Origin: JBBREP01 sp038202885
GTDB lineage: Bacteria > Actinomycetota > Acidimicrobiia > IMCC26256 > PALSA-610
Length of the DNA stretch: 64,000 nucleotides
NCBI GenBank assembly: GCA_038202885.1
Contig: JBBREP010000007.1
Span: forward strand, 1 to 64,000
Reading direction: 5' to 3'
The notes beneath the pieces were generated by a model. The model was not told the DNA's origin. It saw nothing but the letters and a program-made list of their open reading frames with translations, and ran no database searches. Positions 7,767 through 16,145 of this stretch are shown one piece after another. Position numbers and translations under genes: made by a program. The stretch's first letter is position 1; every line of letters begins with the position of its first letter.

Positions 7767-8881
7767 CCGCCGCGCCGCTACCGCGCCCGCTGCCGCCCCA
7801 GTCGGCGCCGAGCCGGACCCCACGGCAGATATCGTCGTTCTCGATCGGCCATCTCGCGCACATTGACATTCGCGTGCACCTCACGTTTTTCCTGCTCGTG
7901 GCGGTGTTCGCGTTGGGATCGTCTGGGCCGGGCGGGCCTGGCGTTGTGGGCGGTCTCATCTGGCTCGTCATTGTGTTTTCGTGCGTCGTCGTCCACGAGA
8001 TGGCCCACAGTCTTGTGGCCCGCAGCCGTGGAGCGTTGGTGCGTGAAATCGTGCTGTTGCCCATTGGCGGTGTGTCGCGGCTCGAGAACCTGCCCGAGTC
8101 GCCGACCGACGAGTTCGCCATCGCGATCGTCGGTCCGGTCGCGAGCGTTGTGCTGGCTGGCGTGGCGGCCTTGGTGTCGCTCGGCCTGCGCCGGCCCTTG
8201 TTGCCGTTCGATCTGTACGGTGGTCAACTGCTGGCCCGCCTCGTGTGGTTCAACCTGATCCTCGGCGGTTTCAACCTGCTCCCTGGTTTTCCGCTCGACG
8301 GCGGCCGCGTCTTCCGGGCGCTGCTCGAGCGTCGCTACGACCTCGAACGAGCGACCCATCTCGCGGCGCGAGTCGGCCGTGGGCTGGCCGTGGTGCTGGT
8401 AGCCCTTGGCGTGTTCGTCAACGTCTGGCTCGTGCTGATCGGCGTGTTCGTGTACTTCGGGGCCTCGGCCGAGGAGGCGGCGACGGTCACGCACGTGCGT
8501 CTACGGGGCGCGAGCATCGCCAACCTCATGTTGGTCGACCCGGTCGTCGTCACTCCGACTACAAGTGTCGCCGACCTGCAAGCCCTCGTTCGGCGCACGG
8601 CCCAGCGTGTCTTTCCGATCGTCGGCGGGCAGGGATATGAGGGCATGGTCGACGCGCGCATGGCGACGCGCAGTGCGCCGGCGCATCTCGCTTCCGACAT
8701 CGCCCTGCAGATCGCGCCAGTCGACCTCGGTGCCGACTTGGAGGAGACGGCATCGTTCGTTGCCGACACGCCGACCAAGGCGGTCGCGATCAGCGCTGGC
8801 GGACGCATCGTCGGCGTGCTGCGCGTCGAGGAGATCGAACACCTCTTGACCGACGGCGACCGGAAGGCTGCACAGTTATGA
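7763..8881 (+). CDS. Site-2 protease family zinc metalloprotease with CBS-like C-terminal region
   Basis: This 372-residue polytopic membrane protease has zinc ligands in HEMAH (residues 78-82) and a third ligand, Asp179, in the LLPGFPLDGG motif, both within hydrophobic segments. After about six membrane segments comes a soluble region (about 250-370) resembling a CBS pair, as in S2P group-3 proteins. Rv2625c of the mycobacterial DosR regulon has this architecture. Members cleave membrane-bound regulators, but the substrate here is unknown. The start is set by the ATGA overlap with the leader frame. The PEP synthase gene follows by another ATGA overlap, so the two are made together. Confidence 0.9.
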   Translation: MTAAPLPRPLPPQSAPSRTPRQISSFSIGHLAHIDIRVHLTFFLLVAVFALGSSGPGGPGVVGGLIWLVIVFSCVVVHEMAHSLVARSRGALVREIVLLPIGGVSRLENLPESPTDEFAIAIVGPVASVVLAGVAALVSLGLRRPLLPFDLYGGQLLARLVWFNLILGGFNLLPGFPLDGGRVFRALLERRYDLERATHLAARVGRGLAVVLVALGVFVNVWLVLIGVFVYFGASAEEAATVTHVRLRGASIANLMLVDPVVVTPTTSVADLQALVRRTAQRVFPIVGGQGYEGMVDARMATRSAPAHLASDIALQIAPVDLGADLEETASFVADTPTKAVAISAGGRIVGVLRVEEIEHLLTDGDRKAAQL

Positions 8882-11175
8882 GAATCGCGTGGTTTGGAGA
8901 GCTCTCGAAGAACGACGTCTCGATTGCCGGCGGCAAGGGCGCCAACCTCGGTGAACTGGTACGTGCCGGAGCACCCGTGCCCGAGGGGTTCGTCGTCACG
9001 GCGCAGGCGTACCTCGAGGCGTTGGATGCGGCCGGGTTGCGCGCCGAGGTGTGCGACCTCGCGGTTCGTTCGGGAGAGGGCAACCAGGCCGACGTTGGTG
9101 CGGCGGCGGCGCAACTCCAAGCCCTCATTCGCAAAGCTGGTCTCCCCGAAGCGCTGCAACGCGACATTCTCGATGCCTACGGTCGACTCGGGCGCGATGT
9201 ATTCGTCGCGGTGCGTTCGTCGGCGACCGCGGAGGATTCGGCGTCGACGTCGTTCGCGGGCATGAACGAGACGTTCACGAATGTCCGGACTGGCGTCGAG
9301 CTACTCGACCGGATCGTCGACTGCTGGGCATCGCTGTTCGGCGCCCGTTCGTCGGTGTACCGAGCGACGCAGGGGGTGACGGCCGAGCCCGCGATTGCCG
9401 TCGTCGTGCAGCGCATGGTCGATGCCGATCGCTCTGGGGTGATGTTCACCATCGACCCGGCAACGGGGGATCGGTCGCACATGGTGATCGAGGCTGCCTA
9501 CGGCCTGGGCGAGGTTGTGGTGGGCGGCATGGTCGAACCCGACACGTACACCGTCGACAAGCAGAAGTTGTTGCTCGTCGAGACGCGGGTGGGGGCAAAG
9601 CAGTTCAAGGTGACGCGAGGTCCCGACGGCGCCGACCTGCGCAGCGATTGCGATCCCGCGGCGACGGCTGTGGCCGCACTTACCACCGACGAGGTCATGA
9701 AGCTGGCTGGCCTCGGTCTCGACATCGAAGCGCACTACGGCGTGCCGCAAGACACCGAATGGGCCATCGAGCGCGGCGAGATCTACTTCGTGCAGTCGCG
9801 CCCCATCACTGCGGTCGGAGCTGCGACGGCTGCGCCGGCGGCGTCATCCGCTGGCGTTGCGCCGGGTCCGGCAATCGTGCACGGGCTTCCGGCGGCGCCC
9901 GGGATTGTCACGGGCCGCGTGCGCGTACTGCGCGCGATCCACGAAGGCGAACAGCTTGTCGCGGGCGAAGTCTTGGTAGCTGCGATGACGAATCCCGATT
10001 GGATGCCGGTGATCCGCCGCGCTGCTGCGCTTGTCACCGACAACGGCGGCATGACGTGCCACGCCGCGATCGTGAGCCGCGAACTCGGCGTGCCCTGCAT
10101 CGTCGGCGCGCGCGGAGCCACCGACGTGCTGCGGACCGGGATGGTCGTCACCGTCGACGCGCAGCATGGTGCGATCTACGAAGGTGACTGCGTGGCCGCA
10201 CTCGCGGCACCCGCGCGCGTCGGTCCCGACCGCGACGTGCGCGATCGCGAGGTGGGTGACGTCACCGAGGCCTTGGCCACCCGTGTGTATGTGAATCTGG
10301 CGATGCCCGATCAGGCCGAACGTGTCGCGGCGATGCCGGTCGACGGCGTCGGGCTGCTCCGGGCCGAATTCATGTTGACCGAGGCCCTCGGTGGCGTGCA
10401 CCCGCGCAAGCTCATGGCCGACGGCAGGGAACGGGAGCTCGTGGACCGGATGGCGGCCTCGTTGCTCGGCATCACGCGCGCCTTCGCACCTCGTCCGGTG
10501 GTGTATCGGACCACCGATTTTCGCAGCAACGAGTTTCGCGGGCTCGAGGGCGGCAGCGATTTCGAACCGGTCGAGTCCAACCCGATGATCGGCTACCGGG
10601 GTTGTTACCGGTACGTGCGCGAACCAGACTTGTTCCGGCTCGAGCTCGAGATCCTGGCGCGCGTGCGAGACGAAACGCCGAACCTGCACCTGATGATCCC
10701 GTTCGTGCGGACGCGTTGGGAGTTGGAGGCGTGTCTCGAACTCGTCGAGCAGAGCGCGCTCGGGCGCCAGCGCGGGATGCACCGTTGGGTGATGGCGGAG
10801 GTTCCCTCTGTCGCCTACCGGATTCCCGAATACGCCGCGCTCGGCATCGATGGTGTGTCGATCGGTTCGAACGACCTGACGCAACTGATGCTGGGCGTCG
10901 ATCGCGACTCAGAGATCTGTGCCGAACTGTTCGACGAGAGCGACGCCGCGGTGCTCGACGCGATCGAGCGCATCATCACTGCCGCACGTGGCGCCGGGAT
11001 CACGTCGTCGCTGTGCGGCCAGGCTCCGTCCAACCGTCCTGGGTTCGCGGAGCTGCTCGTGGGCTACGGCATCACCTCGGTGTCGGTGAACCCTGATGCG
11101 GTGATCGAAGCGCGCCGAGCGATCGGCTCAGCAGAACGGCGGCTCATGCTCGATGCGGCGAGGTCGCACAGGTAA
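8878..11175 (+). CDS. ppsA: Phosphoenolpyruvate synthase
   Basis: This 765-residue enzyme converts pyruvate, ATP and water to PEP, AMP and phosphate. The ATP-grasp-like N-terminal domain starts with GGKGANLGELVRAG and contains AVRSSATAEDSASTSFAGM. The swivelling domain carries catalytic His395 in GGMTCHAAIVSRELGVPC. The C-terminal TIM barrel has the SIGSNDLTQLMLGVDRD and SLCGQAP motifs with the active-site Cys. Length fits PpsA, slightly short of the E. coli enzyme. Its ATG overlaps the protease stop (ATGA), and its control by the box at 7633 suggests gluconeogenic flux is adjusted in the dormancy response. A GC hairpin follows it. Confidence 0.95.
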   Translation: MRIAWFGELSKNDVSIAGGKGANLGELVRAGAPVPEGFVVTAQAYLEALDAAGLRAEVCDLAVRSGEGNQADVGAAAAQLQALIRKAGLPEALQRDILDAYGRLGRDVFVAVRSSATAEDSASTSFAGMNETFTNVRTGVELLDRIVDCWASLFGARSSVYRATQGVTAEPAIAVVVQRMVDADRSGVMFTIDPATGDRSHMVIEAAYGLGEVVVGGMVEPDTYTVDKQKLLLVETRVGAKQFKVTRGPDGADLRSDCDPAATAVAALTTDEVMKLAGLGLDIEAHYGVPQDTEWAIERGEIYFVQSRPITAVGAATAAPAASSAGVAPGPAIVHGLPAAPGIVTGRVRVLRAIHEGEQLVAGEVLVAAMTNPDWMPVIRRAAALVTDNGGMTCHAAIVSRELGVPCIVGARGATDVLRTGMVVTVDAQHGAIYEGDCVAALAAPARVGPDRDVRDREVGDVTEALATRVYVNLAMPDQAERVAAMPVDGVGLLRAEFMLTEALGGVHPRKLMADGRERELVDRMAASLLGITRAFAPRPVVYRTTDFRSNEFRGLEGGSDFEPVESNPMIGYRGCYRYVREPDLFRLELEILARVRDETPNLHLMIPFVRTRWELEACLELVEQSALGRQRGMHRWVMAEVPSVAYRIPEYAALGIDGVSIGSNDLTQLMLGVDRDSEICAELFDESDAAVLDAIERIITAARGAGITSSLCGQAPSNRPGFAELLVGYGITSVSVNPDAVIEARRAIGSAERRLMLDAARSHR

Positions 11176-11194
11176 GCAACGCCGGGACGGTGAA

Positions 11195-11226
11195 CGAGGC
11201 GCGCCCCCGGGGGGTGGCGCGCCTCG
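11195..11226. terminator. GC-rich terminator-like hairpin between convergent genes
   Basis: An 11-bp perfect stem (CGAGGCGCGCC at 11195-11205 with its complement at 11216-11226) with a C3/G-rich loop lies between ppsA and the alcohol dehydrogenase gene. There is no T-run, as is common in GC-rich actinobacteria. It could stop transcription from both sides. Confidence 0.6.
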
Positions 11227-11287
11227 CACAGTTGATCTCCAGTTCGTCTGACGAGTTGGTGCCAGCAGTTTGGTGCCGACCTGGCCG

Positions 11288-12331
11288 TCAGGCTCGTGTG
11301 AGGACGACCTTGAGCGCTCCGGTGTCGGCGGCGCGGGAGAATACGTCGTAGGCCTCTTCGAACTGGTCGAGCGTGAAGTGGTGCGTCACGAAGCGTCCGG
11401 CGTCGACCTGGTGGCCCTGTGTGAGCTGGAGGAGCGTCGGGGTCGAGTAGGTGTCGACCAGCCCGGTCGTGATCGTGACGTTGCGGATCCACAGATCTTC
11501 GAGGTGCAGCGTGACCGGCTGGCCGTGCACGCCGATGTTCGCGATGTGACCGCATGGTCGTGCGAGTTGCGTTGCCAGTTCGAACGTGGCGGGAACGCCG
11601 ACGGCTTCGATGGCGACGTCGGCACCGAGGCCATCAGTGAGGTCGCGCACGATCTGCACCGCGTCTTCGCGACTGTTGTTGATCACGATGTCGGCACCGA
11701 ACTGCTTGGCCGCTTCGAGGCGGCTGTCGGCGAGGTCGATCGCCACGACGTGTGCAGGGCTATAGAGCCGAGCGCCCATGATGGCCGAAAGCCCGATGGG
11801 GCCCGCGCCCACCACGGCGACGACATCGCCGGGCCGGACCTTGCCGTTGAGCACCCCGACCTCGTAGCCAGTCGGCAAGATGTCGGCGAGCATCAGAATC
11901 TGCTCGTCGGAAACACCGGCCGGCACCGGGTAGGTCGAGGTGTCGGCGAACGGGACGCGAACGTACTCGGCCTGCGTGCCGTCGATCTTGTGTCCGAGGA
12001 TCCAACCGCCGCCGCCGAGGCACTGGCCGTAGCTGCCGTCCCGGCAATAGCGACACGCACCGCACGCGGTGATGCACGACACGAGCACATGATCGCCGAC
12101 CTTGACGTTCTTGACACCTGCACCGATCGACTCGACGGTGCCTACGGCTTCGTGGCCGAGGATGCGCCCTTCGGTCACGGCAGGCACGTCGCCCTTCAGG
12201 ATGTGCAGGTCGGTGCCGCAGATGGTGACTGCGTCAACCCGCACGATGGCGTCGGTGTCGGCGACGATCTTCGGCATGGGAACCTCGTCCCAGGACTTCT
12301 TTCCAGGACCGTGGTATACGACAGCACGCAT
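11288..12331 (-). CDS. Zinc-dependent alcohol dehydrogenase
   Basis: This 347-residue medium-chain dehydrogenase has catalytic zinc ligands in TICGTDLH and GHEAVG and four structural zinc cysteines in CGACRYCRDGSYGQC. The Rossmann motif VGAGPIGLSA is followed by an aspartate (VVAIDLADSRLEA), pointing to NAD(H). The family includes secondary alcohol and formaldehyde-type dehydrogenases; the substrate is not evident. Start at ATG 12331 is supported by GGAGA eight bases upstream; the open frame continues far upstream but that part is not homologous. A DosR-like box lies 59 nt upstream, so a fermentative redox-balancing role is plausible. Confidence 0.92.
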   Translation of the reverse strand: MRAVVYHGPGKKSWDEVPMPKIVADTDAIVRVDAVTICGTDLHILKGDVPAVTEGRILGHEAVGTVESIGAGVKNVKVGDHVLVSCITACGACRYCRDGSYGQCLGGGGWILGHKIDGTQAEYVRVPFADTSTYPVPAGVSDEQILMLADILPTGYEVGVLNGKVRPGDVVAVVGAGPIGLSAIMGARLYSPAHVVAIDLADSRLEAAKQFGADIVINNSREDAVQIVRDLTDGLGADVAIEAVGVPATFELATQLARPCGHIANIGVHGQPVTLHLEDLWIRNVTITTGLVDTYSTPTLLQLTQGHQVDAGRFVTHHFTLDQFEEAYDVFSRAADTGALKVVLTRA

Positions 12332-12390
12332 GGGTTTCTCCTCTATTGCGTTGACTGTGTCGACCGTACGCATGCACGGTGGCATGTACC

Positions 12391-12405
12391 AGAGGCGGAG
12401 GTCCC
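12391..12405 (-). promoter_or_regulatory. DosR-like box upstream of the alcohol dehydrogenase
   Basis: The minus strand reads GGGACCTCCGCCTCT; the GGGACC half matches well and the distal half has two changes. It is 59 nt upstream of the gene and points toward it. Confidence 0.5.
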
Positions 12406-12482
12406 AATCACCCGAGCCTGATCTCTCGGGCGCGCCGCAGCCCGCCCGCTCGCCGGCCGTGGCCGATGGGTCCGGTCGCGAC

Positions 12483-12497
12483 GGGACGTTTGGCTCT
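12483..12497 (+). promoter_or_regulatory. DosR-like box upstream of the tandem usp operon
   Basis: The plus strand reads GGGACGTTTGGCTCT, 56 nt upstream of ATG 12554 and oriented toward it. It forms a divergent pair with the box at 12391. Confidence 0.5.
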
Positions 12498-12553
12498 TCC
12501 AGCGGCGCTGGTCTGCCGCGATTGTGAGGGAGGTTCACAACAAGGAGCAGGTC

Positions 12554-13375
12554 ATGCCCCGAACGATCATCGTGCCGCTTGATGGCTCGCTCCACGCCGA
12601 GCGCGCGCTCGAGCCCGCGTGGATGCTCGCGCAGCAGGCGCACGCCCAATTGGTGCTCGTGACGACCGGGCCCGAGGGCATGGTCCATCCGATGTCGTAC
12701 CTCGAAGCGGCGGCGCGCAATGTGGGAGGAGCCGCAGTGCTCAAGTTCGTGTCGCCGGAGCACTCGGCCGCCGACGCGATCATGCGCATCGCGGCCAGCG
12801 AGCCCGGCGCGGTCGTGTGCATGACGACGCGCACGCACGGAGGTGTCGGTCTTCCCGTGTTGGGCAGCGTCGCGGAGGAGGTGCTGCGCCGGATCGAGGT
12901 ACCACTGGTGCTCGTCGGACCGTCGATGACCGCACGCGCCGGGAGCGCTCCGTTCAAGGAGTTGCTCGTATGCCTCGACGGCTCACACGCTGGGGCCAGC
13001 ATTATGCCGACGGCCGTGCGGTGTGCTGGAACCCTCGGGCTCAGCGTATGGCTGGTTGGCGTCGTCGATCCCGAATGGGAGGCCGAGTCCGAACGTGAGG
13101 CTGGGCATGACGTGTCGGTGTCGGGGCCGCTTGAGCGCGTCGCGCTCGAGCTGCGCGCGTCGCACATTGAGGTGAACTGGGAGACCCTGCATGGGCCCGA
13201 CGCGGCCGAGGCGATCGTCAATTTCGCGCGCAACCGGTCCGCGCCGCTCATCGCCATGACCACGCACGGGCGCACGGGGCTCGCGCGAGTGCTTGCCGGA
13301 AGCGTCGCGATGGCGGTCGTGCGCGATGCGCCGTGTCCGGTGCTCGTCACGCGTAGCCCGGATCTCGGTGATTGA
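12554..13375 (+). CDS. Tandem-domain universal stress protein
   Basis: This 273-residue protein has two UspA domains (about 1-140 and 145-273). The ATP-binding G-x2-G-x9-G-S motif is clear in the second domain (THGRTGLARVLAGSVA) and altered in the first (THGGVGLPVLGSVA). Size and layout match Rv2005c and Rv2623 of the mycobacterial DosR regulon. AAGGAG eight bases before ATG 12554 fixes the start. The next gene is an Rv2004c-like kinase, so the Rv2005c-Rv2004c adjacency appears to be preserved here. Confidence 0.93.
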   Translation: MPRTIIVPLDGSLHAERALEPAWMLAQQAHAQLVLVTTGPEGMVHPMSYLEAAARNVGGAAVLKFVSPEHSAADAIMRIAASEPGAVVCMTTRTHGGVGLPVLGSVAEEVLRRIEVPLVLVGPSMTARAGSAPFKELLVCLDGSHAGASIMPTAVRCAGTLGLSVWLVGVVDPEWEAESEREAGHDVSVSGPLERVALELRASHIEVNWETLHGPDAAEAIVNFARNRSAPLIAMTTHGRTGLARVLAGSVAMAVVRDAPCPVLVTRSPDLGD

Positions 13376-13420
13376 CCGCCGTGGCAACGGTTCGCACTCC
13401 GGAAGGGATGGTACGCAGCG

Positions 13421-14905
13421 ATGGAAACTGAACCGACACGAGCCGCGGTACACGAAACTCACGTGTCGACGGTGTTCTTCGTGGGCGACCGAGCGTACAA
13501 ACTCAAAAAGTCTGTGCACCTCGACTTCCTCGACTTCTCGACCCGAGCCCGACGCGCGGCAGCGTGTCGGCGCGAAGTGGAACTGAACCGGCGCCTCGCT
13601 CCCGACGTGTACCTCGGGGTTGCCGACGTGCTCGGCACCGACGGCCAGCCGTGTGACCACATGGTGGTCATGCGGCGCATGCCCGAGCATCGGCGCCTGT
13701 CGACGCTGGTGCGCCAACACTCCCCGGTCGACGGCTGCGTCCGTGACACCGCGCGCATGATCGCGGCCTTCCACGCCGTCGCCAACACGTCGCCGTCGAT
13801 CGCCATGGCCGGCTCCTTGAGTGCCGTGCGCGCCCACTGGGTGTCGAACTTCGCCACGATGCAGCCGTTTGTCGGTCGAGTCCTGCAACCCGAGATGGCC
13901 GAGGCCGTCGAAAAGCTCGCGTCGCGCTATCTCGACGGTCGCGCCAGGCTGTTCCAGTCACGCGTTGCGCACGGGCGGGTGCGAGACGGGCACGGCGATC
14001 TTCAGGCCGATGACATCTTCTGTCTCGACGATGGCCCGCGTGTGCTCGACTGCATCGAGTTCGACGACCAACTCCGTTACGGCGATGTGCTCGCCGACGT
14101 CGCGTTTCTCGCGATGGACCTCGAACGACTGGGAGCGCCGGAGCTCGCCGAACGCTTTCTTGGTTGGTACCGCGAGTTCTCAGGCGAGGCGCATCCGCAG
14201 ACGCTCGCGCATCACTACATTGCGTATCGAGCACACGTACGCGCGAAGGTCGCGTGCCTGCGCGCTGACCAAGGTGACGACACCGCCGCGGCCAGGGCCC
14301 AGGAGTTGCTCCAGCTCGCGCTCGACCACCTTGAACGCGGCCGGGTCACGCTCACGCTTGTGGGCGGGCTCCCTGGCACCGGAAAGTCGACGCTCGCCGG
14401 TGATCTCGCCGACCGGCTCGGGTGGACCGTGCTGCGCTCGGACGAGTTGCGCAAGGATCTGGCTGGCCTCGGCCACACCGCACGTACCGGCGCCGCGTAT
14501 CGCGAGGATCTCTACAGCGACGCGAGCACCACCGCGACGTACCGGACGCTGCTCGACCGGGCCGGCGCGCTGCTGGAGCTGGGCGAACCGGTGATCCTCG
14601 ACGCGTCGTGGGGCGCGAGCCGTTGGCGCGACGAGGCGCGGGCGCTGGCGCGCAACACGCGCAGCGACGTCGTCGAACTGCGCTGTGAGGCACCGACCGA
14701 CGTTGCTCGTGCGCGGCTCGCGGCGCGTGGGCACGCCGACAACGACGCGTCCGACGCCACCAGTGCAGTAGCAGCGCAGATGGCCGTCGACGTCGACTCC
14801 TGGCCCACTGCGACGACGATCGACACGTCGTCGTCACGCGAGTCGGCCCTCTCTGCCGCCACGCACGCGGCCACCACACATGCGGCCACCGCACCGGCGG
14901 ATTGA
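13421..14905 (+). CDS. APH-like kinase fused to AAA/P-loop kinase domain, Rv2004c-like
   Basis: This 494-residue two-domain protein has an aminoglycoside-phosphotransferase-like N-terminal domain with a catalytic loop in RDGHGDLQADDIF and a metal-binding CIEFDD stretch. A C-terminal zeta-toxin/gluconate-kinase-like P-loop domain follows, with Walker A GLPGTGKST (near residue 313). The whole layout and length match Rv2004c, a DosR regulon gene of unknown substrate. The tail is low-complexity (repeats of ATHAAT). It sits 45 nt behind the tandem usp and 3 nt before the next gene. Which small molecule is phosphorylated cannot be told. Confidence 0.88.
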   Translation: METEPTRAAVHETHVSTVFFVGDRAYKLKKSVHLDFLDFSTRARRAAACRREVELNRRLAPDVYLGVADVLGTDGQPCDHMVVMRRMPEHRRLSTLVRQHSPVDGCVRDTARMIAAFHAVANTSPSIAMAGSLSAVRAHWVSNFATMQPFVGRVLQPEMAEAVEKLASRYLDGRARLFQSRVAHGRVRDGHGDLQADDIFCLDDGPRVLDCIEFDDQLRYGDVLADVAFLAMDLERLGAPELAERFLGWYREFSGEAHPQTLAHHYIAYRAHVRAKVACLRADQGDDTAAARAQELLQLALDHLERGRVTLTLVGGLPGTGKSTLAGDLADRLGWTVLRSDELRKDLAGLGHTARTGAAYREDLYSDASTTATYRTLLDRAGALLELGEPVILDASWGASRWRDEARALARNTRSDVVELRCEAPTDVARARLAARGHADNDASDATSAVAAQMAVDVDSWPTATTIDTSSSRESALSAATHAATTHAATAPAD

Positions 14906-14908
14906 GAC

Positions 14909-15391
14909 ATGCACGCCACCGTGCACGCCACACAATCATTCGCCGGGCCGTGGTGGCTTGCCGTCGTCGTCGTCGAGGCATCGGCGCACGACGTCCTTGA
15001 ACCGGTGTTGCGGGAGCTGCCGGCGCGGCTCACGCCTGCGGCCGGTCCGCCGGATTCGACCGCGGTCGACTTCGGACCCATGGTGCGCACCGGAACGGTT
15101 GGATGTCTGGCATTGCGATGGCAGGCTGGCGCGCCCGCCGCGGTCGCGCGTACGAACGCCGATGTCGCCACCATGGTCGGTGAGCTGCGCCTGGCCGAAA
15201 TCGGTGCGAACAGCACGCAACTCACGCTCACGGGTCAGTTCGTGCCCGCGCCAGCAGCGTCACGGTTCGCGGTCGAGTCCGTCGCCGCGCAGCGTGGCTG
15301 CGACGAGGTCGTCGAGCGACTGGCCCGAAGCATCGAAGACGCGGTCGCCGACCAAATCGGTACCCGCTCGCCCTACGACGGTCGATACTGA
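14909..15391 (+). CDS. Hypothetical protein, possibly SRPBCC-like, third gene of the usp operon
   Basis: I do not recognise this 160-residue protein with confidence. It is soluble. The LRLAEIGANSTQLTLTGQFVP stretch recalls a family of small actinobacterial proteins with a polyketide-cyclase/SRPBCC-type fold, and a charged helix near the end (CDEVVERLARSIEDAVADQI) fits that fold. Its ATG starts three bases after the previous stop, so it is translated with the kinase. Its 3' end, including the stop codon, is duplicated in tandem at 15370-15416. Confidence 0.65.
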   Translation: MHATVHATQSFAGPWWLAVVVVEASAHDVLEPVLRELPARLTPAAGPPDSTAVDFGPMVRTGTVGCLALRWQAGAPAAVARTNADVATMVGELRLAEIGANSTQLTLTGQFVPAPAASRFAVESVAAQRGCDEVVERLARSIEDAVADQIGTRSPYDGRY

Positions 15392-15416
15392 ATGCCCTAC
15401 GACGGTCGATACTGAA
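15370..15416 (+). repeat. Tandem 24-bp duplication of a gene end including the stop codon
   Basis: Two identical 23-bp copies (15370-15392 and 15394-15416), 24 bp apart, each contain the last codons SPYDGRY-type sequence and TGA. The first copy ends the gene at 14909-15391; the second is noncoding. Confidence 0.9.
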
Positions 15417-15453
15417 CGGTGCGGTTGACGCCGATGGGGCTGTTGCGAGCGGC

Positions 15454-16014
15454 TCAGGACGCGATTGACGATGGGCCCGGTGACGCCGCGGGCCAGACCT
15501 TGGCCGCCAGCGCTTGGCCCCAACGCCGTGCTTCAGCTTGCTCGCCGGGCTCGAGATCGTTGTGCTTGGTCACAAGGAAGCTGCGGGGCTCGGTGACCAC
15601 GGTGCAGCCGTGGACGCGGAGCCGCTTGCTGATGCCACGCGAGGCGCGTCCGGCTACCCACGCCGGCACGTTCACCCGCGTGTCGAATGCTGCGGCTGGC
15701 CCGCCGAGCTGGCCCAGCGACTCGAACCATTCGCGCAGGCCTGGGCCTTCGGCGTCGGGTTCGACCACGAGCTCGTGTCCGGGTTTGCGCGCGTCGCCGA
15801 CCGCGGCCCGGCGCGTGCTCGCGCGGCTCAGGCTGTGCGCGTGGGTCGGACCACCGACCACGATCAAGTCCGCGCCGTAGACGAGGTCGTGACCAGCCTG
15901 GCCGACTGGCACGACGACGACGTCGTACGCCGAATCTGCCAGTCCGGCCCCGATCGCCTCGGCGATGAGGTGAGTATTGCCGTACATCGATTCGTAAACG
16001 ACGACTCCGCGCAT
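15454..16014 (-). CDS. Flavodoxin-domain protein
   Basis: This 186-residue protein begins with a flavodoxin FMN phosphate-binding loop (VVYESMYGNTHLIAEAI) and continues with DLIVVGGPTHAHS, the loop that contacts the isoalloxazine ring. It would be a soluble FMN electron carrier or FMN-dependent enzyme partner. Length is slightly above a minimal flavodoxin because of about 30 extra residues in the middle (EPDAEGPGLREWFESLG). It is convergent with the usp operon. A weak DosR-like box lies 70 nt upstream, so it may belong to the same regulon. Confidence 0.88.
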   Translation of the reverse strand: MRGVVVYESMYGNTHLIAEAIGAGLADSAYDVVVVPVGQAGHDLVYGADLIVVGGPTHAHSLSRASTRRAAVGDARKPGHELVVEPDAEGPGLREWFESLGQLGGPAAAFDTRVNVPAWVAGRASRGISKRLRVHGCTVVTEPRSFLVTKHNDLEPGEQAEARRWGQALAAKVWPAASPGPSSIAS

Positions 16015-16084
16015 CTCGGCCTCCGCATCCGTGGCTCGGTAGTTCGAGCTGCCTCAACAATGGCGGGCCGCGCCGGCGATGGCC

Positions 16085-16099
16085 AGGGACCAAAGACAC
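16085..16099 (-). promoter_or_regulatory. Weak DosR-like box upstream of the flavodoxin gene
   Basis: The minus strand reads GTGTCTTTGGTCCCT, with several changes in the GGGAC half but a good distal half. It lies 70 nt upstream of the flavodoxin start in the expected orientation, and also 46 nt upstream of the sulfotransferase on the other strand. Confidence 0.3.
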
Positions 16100-16145
16100 G
16101 TTTTGGCACAGTCTTGTCCGACGGCCGGCACTACGGTTCGCCCGC

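Noticed and set aside
9844..10884. 346-codon minus-strand open frame opposite ppsA
   Set aside because: Shadow of the PEP synthase frame; no motif or ribosome binding site.
12535..13350. Long minus-strand open frame opposite the tandem usp gene
   Set aside because: It is antisense to a clear gene, rich in Ser/Arg/Thr as expected of a shadow frame, and has no recognisable domain.
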